From the NCBI GenBank assembly GCA_900551635.1, contig URWQ01000099.1, positions 1 through 6,118 on the forward strand: a stretch of 6,118 bases of DNA. Direction: 5' to 3'. How positions within the stretch are numbered: position 1 is the first letter of the stretch; every line of letters starts with the position of its first letter. Source of the DNA: an uncultured Collinsella sp. (GTDB taxonomy: Bacteria; Actinomycetota; Coriobacteriia; Coriobacteriales; Coriobacteriaceae). Shown here piece by piece: positions 3,850 to 6,118 of this stretch. A model generated the notes under the pieces. That model did not search any database. It saw only the letters and a program-made list of their open reading frames with translations, and was not told the origin of the DNA. Both the position numbers and the translations under genes were made by a program.

Positions 3850-5520
3850 CTAGTGGCGAAGGCCCAGCAGCCCGCGGCCGCGATGACGGGCGTCGGCGTG
3901 TACTTGAGCGTGCGGGCCGGCGGCTTTAACGGACTCGGGCAGGTGCGAGTACTTCTTCTCGAAGTTCTCCTCGAACATCACCGCCAGGTTGTGCGCGGCC
4001 TCGTCATAGCGCGCGGTGCTCTGCCAGTATTGGCGCGGCACCAGGATGCCATCGGGCACGCCGTGGCACGTCGTGGGAATGTCGACGTTAAAGATGTCGT
4101 CGTGCACGAACTCGCTGTCCTCGATGGTGCCGTCGAGGGCGCGTGCGACCAGCGAGCGCGTGTAGGCCAGCTCGATGCGATGACCCACGCCGTAGCCGCC
4201 GCCAATCCAGCCGGTGTTGACCAGGTACACGCGTGTGCGGCCGTCGGCAATGCGCTCGCCAAGCATCTTGGCGTAAACCATGGGGTCGAGCGGCATAAAC
4301 GGCTCGCCGAACAGCGAAGAGAACGTGGGCGTGGGCTCGGTGACGCCGACCTCGGTGCCGGGAATCTTAGCCGTAAAGCCCGTCACAAAGTGGTACATGG
4401 CGGCATCAGCCGTCAGGCGTGAGATGGGCGGCAGCACGCCAAAAGCGTCGCAAGTCAGGAACAGCACGACACTCGGAGTGGTGCCCATGCCCTTAGTCCA
4501 CGCGTTAGGAATGTGCTCCACGGGATAGGCCACGCGCGTGTTGTGCGTGATCGAGATGTCGTCGTAGTTGGGCTTGCGGTTCTCGTCGAGCACCACGTTT
4601 TCGCAAATGGCGCCAAAACGGACGGCGTTGAAGATCTCGGGCTCGTGGAAGGCGTCCAGGCCCTCGCATTTTGCGTAGCAGCCACCCTCGATGTTGAAGA
4701 TGCCCATGTCGGACCAGCCGTGCTCGTCGTCGCCGATCAGCAGGCGCGTGGAGTTGGCAGAAAGCGTGGTCTTGCCCGTGCCGGACAGGCCAAAGAACAC
4801 GGCAGTCTCGTGCGTGACGGGATCCATGCTGGCCGAGCAGTGCATGGGCAGCACGTCATCCTCGACGGGCAGCAGATAGTTCATGACGCTAAAGATCGAC
4901 TTTTTAATCTCGCCGGAGTAGCCGGTGCCGGCGACCAGAATCACGCGTTCCTGGAAGTTGATGACCACGGCGGCGCTGGAGTTGAGGCCCTTGATGGCAG
5001 GATCGCACTGGTAACCGGGCGCTGCGAGCACGCAGAAGTCGGGCTCGCCGGTGCGCGCGATTTCGCGGGCGAGCGGACGGGCGAGCATTTGCTTAATGAA
5101 GAGTGCCTGGCTGGCACGCTCGCAGGCAACAAGCAGGCGACGCGTGTGGTTGCGGTCAGCGCCCGCCATGCCGCGCGTGACGAACACGTCGCGCTCGTTG
5201 AGATAGTCGACGATGCCGGTCTTGATGGCCTCATAGCTCTCGACGGACAGTGGGCGGTTGACCGCACCCCAGGCGATCTTGTCGTGAACATCGGGGGTGT
5301 CAACGATAAAACGATCGTTGGGCGAACGACCAGTGCGCTCCCCCGTCTCGATCACGAGCGCGCCATTAGAAGCCATACGGCCCTCTTTGCGACGAATAGC
5401 GTGCTCGACAAGCTCTGCCGCCGGCAGGTCCACCAGCAGACGGGGTTGATTCTCGGCGGGATCTTCAACGAGCGTAATACCAAAGTTGGACAGAACTTCT
5501 GCAGGGGTAACACCAGGCAT
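3850..5520 (-). CDS. pckA: Phosphoenolpyruvate carboxykinase, ATP-type
   Basis: Cytoplasmic enzyme interconverting oxaloacetate plus ATP with phosphoenolpyruvate, CO2 and ADP; it serves gluconeogenesis or, in fermenters, CO2 fixation toward C4 acids. Of 556 residues, the diagnostic ones are all present: GERTGRSPNDRF (60-71) with the PEP/oxaloacetate-binding Arg, GTGYSGEIKKSIF (198-210) with the metal-site Lys, MHCSAS (226-231) with the metal-ligand His, P-loop GLSGTGKTTLS (244-254), and DDEHGW (264-269) with the metal-binding Asp. Nucleotide-site segments NYDDISITHNTRVAYP (318-333) and LTCDAFGVLPPISRLT (355-370) follow, as does TGWIGGGYGVGHRI (436-449). The C-terminus continues some 20 residues past the usual AAGP end with a His/Arg-rich tail (537-556). 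The frame opens upstream at 5634, but ATG 5520 has a full AAAGGAGG four bases away. A palindromic operator candidate lies upstream and repeat copy 4 lies just downstream. Confidence 0.97.
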   Translation of the reverse strand: MPGVTPAEVLSNFGITLVEDPAENQPRLLVDLPAAELVEHAIRRKEGRMASNGALVIETGERTGRSPNDRFIVDTPDVHDKIAWGAVNRPLSVESYEAIKTGIVDYLNERDVFVTRGMAGADRNHTRRLLVACERASQALFIKQMLARPLAREIARTGEPDFCVLAAPGYQCDPAIKGLNSSAAVVINFQERVILVAGTGYSGEIKKSIFSVMNYLLPVEDDVLPMHCSASMDPVTHETAVFFGLSGTGKTTLSANSTRLLIGDDEHGWSDMGIFNIEGGCYAKCEGLDAFHEPEIFNAVRFGAICENVVLDENRKPNYDDISITHNTRVAYPVEHIPNAWTKGMGTTPSVVLFLTCDAFGVLPPISRLTADAAMYHFVTGFTAKIPGTEVGVTEPTPTFSSLFGEPFMPLDPMVYAKMLGERIADGRTRVYLVNTGWIGGGYGVGHRIELAYTRSLVARALDGTIEDSEFVHDDIFNVDIPTTCHGVPDGILVPRQYWQSTARYDEAAHNLAVMFEENFEKKYSHLPESVKAAGPHAQVHADARHRGRGLLGLRH

Positions 5521-5524
5521 GGGG

Positions 5525-5532
5525 CCTCCTTT
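5525..5532 (-). promoter_or_regulatory. Ribosome binding site of pckA
   Basis: AAAGGAGG on the minus strand, four bases before ATG 5520, is a near-perfect anti-16S match. It sets the start and suggests strong translation. The spacing is slightly short. Confidence 0.85.
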
Positions 5533-5561
5533 AAAAACGCGACACGTGGACGCGACGCGCA

Positions 5562-5577
5562 CTTTACTCACGTAAAG
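5562..5577. promoter_or_regulatory. Inverted repeat in the pckA leader
   Basis: CTTTAC-TCAC-GTAAAG, arms of six bases, 42 bases upstream of the pckA start. It could be an operator or a small leader stem. Short enough that chance is possible. Confidence 0.3.
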
Positions 5578-5594
5578 CCCGTTGTACCCGATAT

Positions 5595-5610
5595 GCAAAA
5601 ACGTTTTTGC
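5595..5610. promoter_or_regulatory. Perfect 16-bp palindrome upstream of pckA, LacI/CcpA-type operator candidate
   Basis: GCAAAAACGTTTTTGC is its own reverse complement, centred on CG, 75 bases upstream of the pckA start. A CG-centred palindrome with A-run and T-run half-sites is the pattern of LacI-family sites (PurR GCAAACGTTTGC; CcpA cre). pckA is a common target of carbon-source control in other bacteria. Binding is inferred; no regulator of this family is in the window. Confidence 0.5.
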
Positions 5611-5658
5611 GGCAAGGGCGGCAAGCCCGCCCAACGGTCAAAAATCGCAGGCAAGCGG

Positions 5659-5698
5659 CCTAGTCATTGGGGACGTTTTTAAACGCCTAGTCATTGGG
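5659..5698. repeat. Direct repeat CCTAGTCATTGGG, two copies
   Basis: The 13-base word occurs at 5659-5671 and 5686-5698, 27 bases apart. The flanks are similar (GGACGTTTTT against GAACACTCTT), so a unit of about 27 bases is imperfectly duplicated. It is adjacent to the GGGACGTTCC-type palindrome and shares its GGGGACGTT vocabulary. Confidence 0.65.
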
Positions 5699-5738
5699 AA
5701 CACTCTTGAACAGGCAACATTCAAGGAGCGCCCCCGGA

Positions 5739-5797
5739 TGCCGGCACTTAGGGACGTTCCCAAAGTGCCGGCACATAAGGAACGTCCCTAAGTGCCG
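5739..5797. repeat. Nested palindromic repeat with two alternative stems
   Basis: CGGCACTTAGGGACGTTCC (5742-5760) is matched exactly by its reverse complement at 5779-5797. The loop contains the 10-bp palindrome GTGCCGGCAC (5765-5774). An alternative stem pairs TGCCGGCACTT (5739-5749) with 5763-5773. It resembles REP-type intergenic elements. It has no T-tract, so terminator function is unlikely. Confidence 0.75.
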
Positions 5798-5823
5798 ACT
5801 ACTGAATGGCGCCGCCGAAATTA

Positions 5824-5840
5824 TTGAACAACCTGTTCAA
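5824..5840. promoter_or_regulatory. 17-bp inverted repeat, operator candidate for the gene at 5900
   Basis: TTGAACA-ACC-TGTTCAA is a perfect 7-bp-arm repeat; allowing one mismatch it extends to 5821-5843. It ends 25 bases before the TATACT box, placing it at about -54 to -38, where an activator or repressor could sit. The size and symmetry suit TetR-, MarR- or GntR-type proteins. Confidence 0.5.
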
Positions 5841-5865
5841 AAACATGAATGGATACCACCGCGAC

Positions 5866-5871
5866 TATACT
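5866..5871 (+). promoter_or_regulatory. Candidate -10 box TATACT
   Basis: TATACT matches TATAAT at five of six positions and lies 28 bases before the TTG start at 5900. No good -35 is found at 16-18 bases (5843-5848 reads ACATGA), which fits activator dependence through the inverted repeat just upstream. Confidence 0.5.
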
Positions 5872-5899
5872 AGAGCGCAGCAATAGAAAGGACCTCGCT

Positions 5900-6118
5900 T
5901 TGAGCATCACGCCCCTCGATAGCATTCGCCGCGCCATCGCGCACCGCAATGGCGTCGCCGACCCCGCCGTAGCGGGCAGCGGCACCGCAAGGGCCCAGGG
6001 CGGACGCATCGAGAACGGCCTGTTCCCCGCCTCGCACACCGCCGAGGAGCTCGCACGCATCCAGGAAACTCGCCAAATCGCAGCATCCCCGCATCTCGGA
6101 CTTCTATTTCAAAGCGCG
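5900..6118 (+). CDS. Unidentified protein, N-terminal part only; possible frameshift near its end
   Basis: The frame starts at TTG 5900, seven bases after GAAAGGA (5886-5892), and is open to the window edge (73 residues). I do not recognise the family. Residues 1-61 have strongly GC-rich third positions and read as soluble protein: a basic stretch SIRRAIAHRNG (8-18), an Ala/Gly linker (20-36), then a likely helix HTAEELARIQETRQIA (46-61). From codon 62 (base 6083) the third positions turn AT-rich (GGA CTT CTA TTT CAA). In the next frame, from 6081, the DNA instead reads QHPRISDFYFKA with normal GC3. The likely original text is RQIA followed by QHPRISDFYFKA, implying an indel (one base gained or two lost) at about 6079-6082, a sequence error, or a real frameshift. 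The start is supported by the ribosome binding site, the -10 box and the spacing; function is unknown. Confidence 0.6.
   Translation, partial: MSITPLDSIRRAIAHRNGVADPAVAGSGTARAQGGRIENGLFPASHTAEELARIQETRQIAASPHLGLLFQSA

Larger units (their letters stand above)
5521..5899. other. Regulatory and repeat-rich region between divergent pckA and the gene at 5900
   Basis: No credible gene. From pckA outward it holds a 6-bp-arm inverted repeat (5562-5577), a perfect 16-bp palindrome (5595-5610), a small GC hairpin (5616-5632), a 13-bp direct repeat (5659-5671 and 5686-5698), a nested palindromic repeat (5739-5797), an operator-like inverted repeat (5824-5840) and a -10 box (5866-5871). A pckA promoter must lie here, but I find no convincing -35/-10 pair on the minus strand. 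Confidence 0.65.

Noticed and set aside
3706..4422. 238-codon + strand open frame running from the B3/B4 leader into pckA
   Set aside because: It crosses a terminator, a promoter and a repeat, then runs antisense to pckA. No ribosome binding site or family similarity.
4513..5682. 389-codon + strand open frame opposite pckA
   Set aside because: It mirrors the pckA coding region, whose motifs are unambiguous on the minus strand. Long antisense frames are expected at this GC3 bias.
5824..5840. LexA/SOS box
   Set aside because: The half-sites GAAC and GTTC are five bases apart rather than four, and the gene downstream is not recognisably an SOS gene.

Overview
The window looks like chromosomal DNA of a high-GC actinobacterium of the class Coriobacteriia, most likely Collinsella or a close relative. 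The basis is GC-rich codon use in every gene, an ATP-type PEP carboxykinase, clear Shine-Dalgarno sequences, and short palindromic intergenic repeats (GGGGACAGGCACC-type and GGGACGTTCC-type) that I associate with this group. The genus is recognition from memory, not a search result. All the genes are ordinary chromosomal ones. I see no mobile-element gene, CRISPR array, tRNA or rRNA.

Layout: the left edge holds the 3' half of trpS (+ strand), ending in a strong intrinsic terminator (556-583). A 320-base non-coding stretch follows (584-903), with a perfect 18-bp hairpin and the first copy of a palindromic repeat. Four transcription units then run on the minus strand. Read in their own direction from right to left they are: pckA (5520-3850); a stand-alone B3/B4 (PheRS beta-like) domain protein (3622-2903); a probable marR-degV operon (2729-2280 and 2159-1305); and a small MGMT/ATL-type DNA alkyltransferase-like gene (1224-904). 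Another long non-coding stretch (5521-5899) separates pckA from a divergent + strand gene that begins at 5900 and runs off the window.

The most informative structure is intergenic. One palindromic repeat occurs four times, each copy 9-30 bases past the stop codon of a minus-strand gene, in alternating orientation. The only minus-strand gene end inside the block without a copy is marR, which fits its co-transcription with degV. The repeat therefore appears to serve as the terminator for all four units.

The B3/B4 gene has a recognisable promoter and a leader of about 140 bases. The leader carries an intrinsic terminator and overlapping alternative hairpins, so attenuation is plausible. The pckA upstream region carries a perfect 16-bp CG-centred palindrome like a LacI/CcpA-family operator. 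The gene at 5900 has a 17-bp inverted repeat just upstream of a TATACT -10 box.

Functionally the genes cover translation (trpS; the B3/B4 protein as a possible aminoacyl-tRNA editing factor), central carbon metabolism (pckA), fatty-acid binding with its putative regulator (degV, marR) and DNA alkylation damage (the MGMT-like gene). I do not see evidence that they form one dedicated system.
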